A DNA stretch of 6,662 nucleotides from CAZAYB01 sp964489215 (GTDB lineage: Bacteria; Planctomycetota; Phycisphaerae; Sedimentisphaerales; Anaerohalosphaeraceae): contig CAZAYB010000177.1 of NCBI GenBank assembly GCA_964489215.1, positions 1 to 6,662 of the forward strand, in the 5' to 3' direction. A model generated the notes under the pieces. The model was not told the origin of the DNA and did no database searches. It worked only from the letters and a program-made list of their open reading frames with translations. Within the stretch, counting starts at the first letter, position 1; the number at the start of each line of letters is the position of its first letter. Of this stretch, positions 6,661-6,662 are shown piece by piece. Both the position numbers and the translations under genes were made by a program.

Positions 6661-6662
6661 AA

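Overview
The window is 6,662 bp of moderate-to-low G+C bacterial DNA. All supported genes are on the + strand, and spacers are AT-rich. The type IV pilus/type II secretion genes imply an envelope-spanning pilus or secretion machine, usually a Gram-negative (diderm) trait. The overall look (short ATG/GTG genes with AGGAG-type ribosome sites, a GspE/PilB with an N-terminal MshEN domain, a CxCG-bearing AraM/EgsA-like dehydrogenase) would fit a Planctomycetota/Phycisphaerae-like or related environmental bacterium. That placement is a guess; no rRNA or marker gene is present to settle it.

Layout: 1-137 holds a possible last stretch of an upstream gene and an AT-rich leader. 138-1484 is an sn-glycerol-1-phosphate dehydrogenase-like protein of the AraM/EgsA family. 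1485-1884 is a 400-nt noncoding spacer with a strong intrinsic terminator (1655-1696) and a second, weaker terminator-like hairpin (1725-1745). 1885-3402 is a soluble hybrid histidine-kinase-like protein, followed after 17 nt by 3420-5171, a GspE/PilB assembly ATPase. After a 94-nt gap comes 5266-6492, a GspF/PilC inner-membrane platform protein. The window ends on a ribosome-binding site (6655-6660) for a gene just outside it.

The three downstream genes form a pilus/secretion module: ATPase, membrane platform, and a two-component-type regulator directly upstream. The most notable point is that the kinase-like protein has a recognisable H-box in which the phospho-accepting histidine is phenylalanine (F56), while its ATP-binding domain and its receiver domain (D358) are largely intact. 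It therefore looks like a pseudo-histidine kinase or phospho-receiver adaptor rather than an ordinary self-phosphorylating hybrid kinase. The ATPase has two N-terminal repeats resembling the c-di-GMP-binding MshEN motif, so the module could receive both phosphorelay and c-di-GMP input. The dehydrogenase is separated from this module by the terminator and is probably functionally unrelated.
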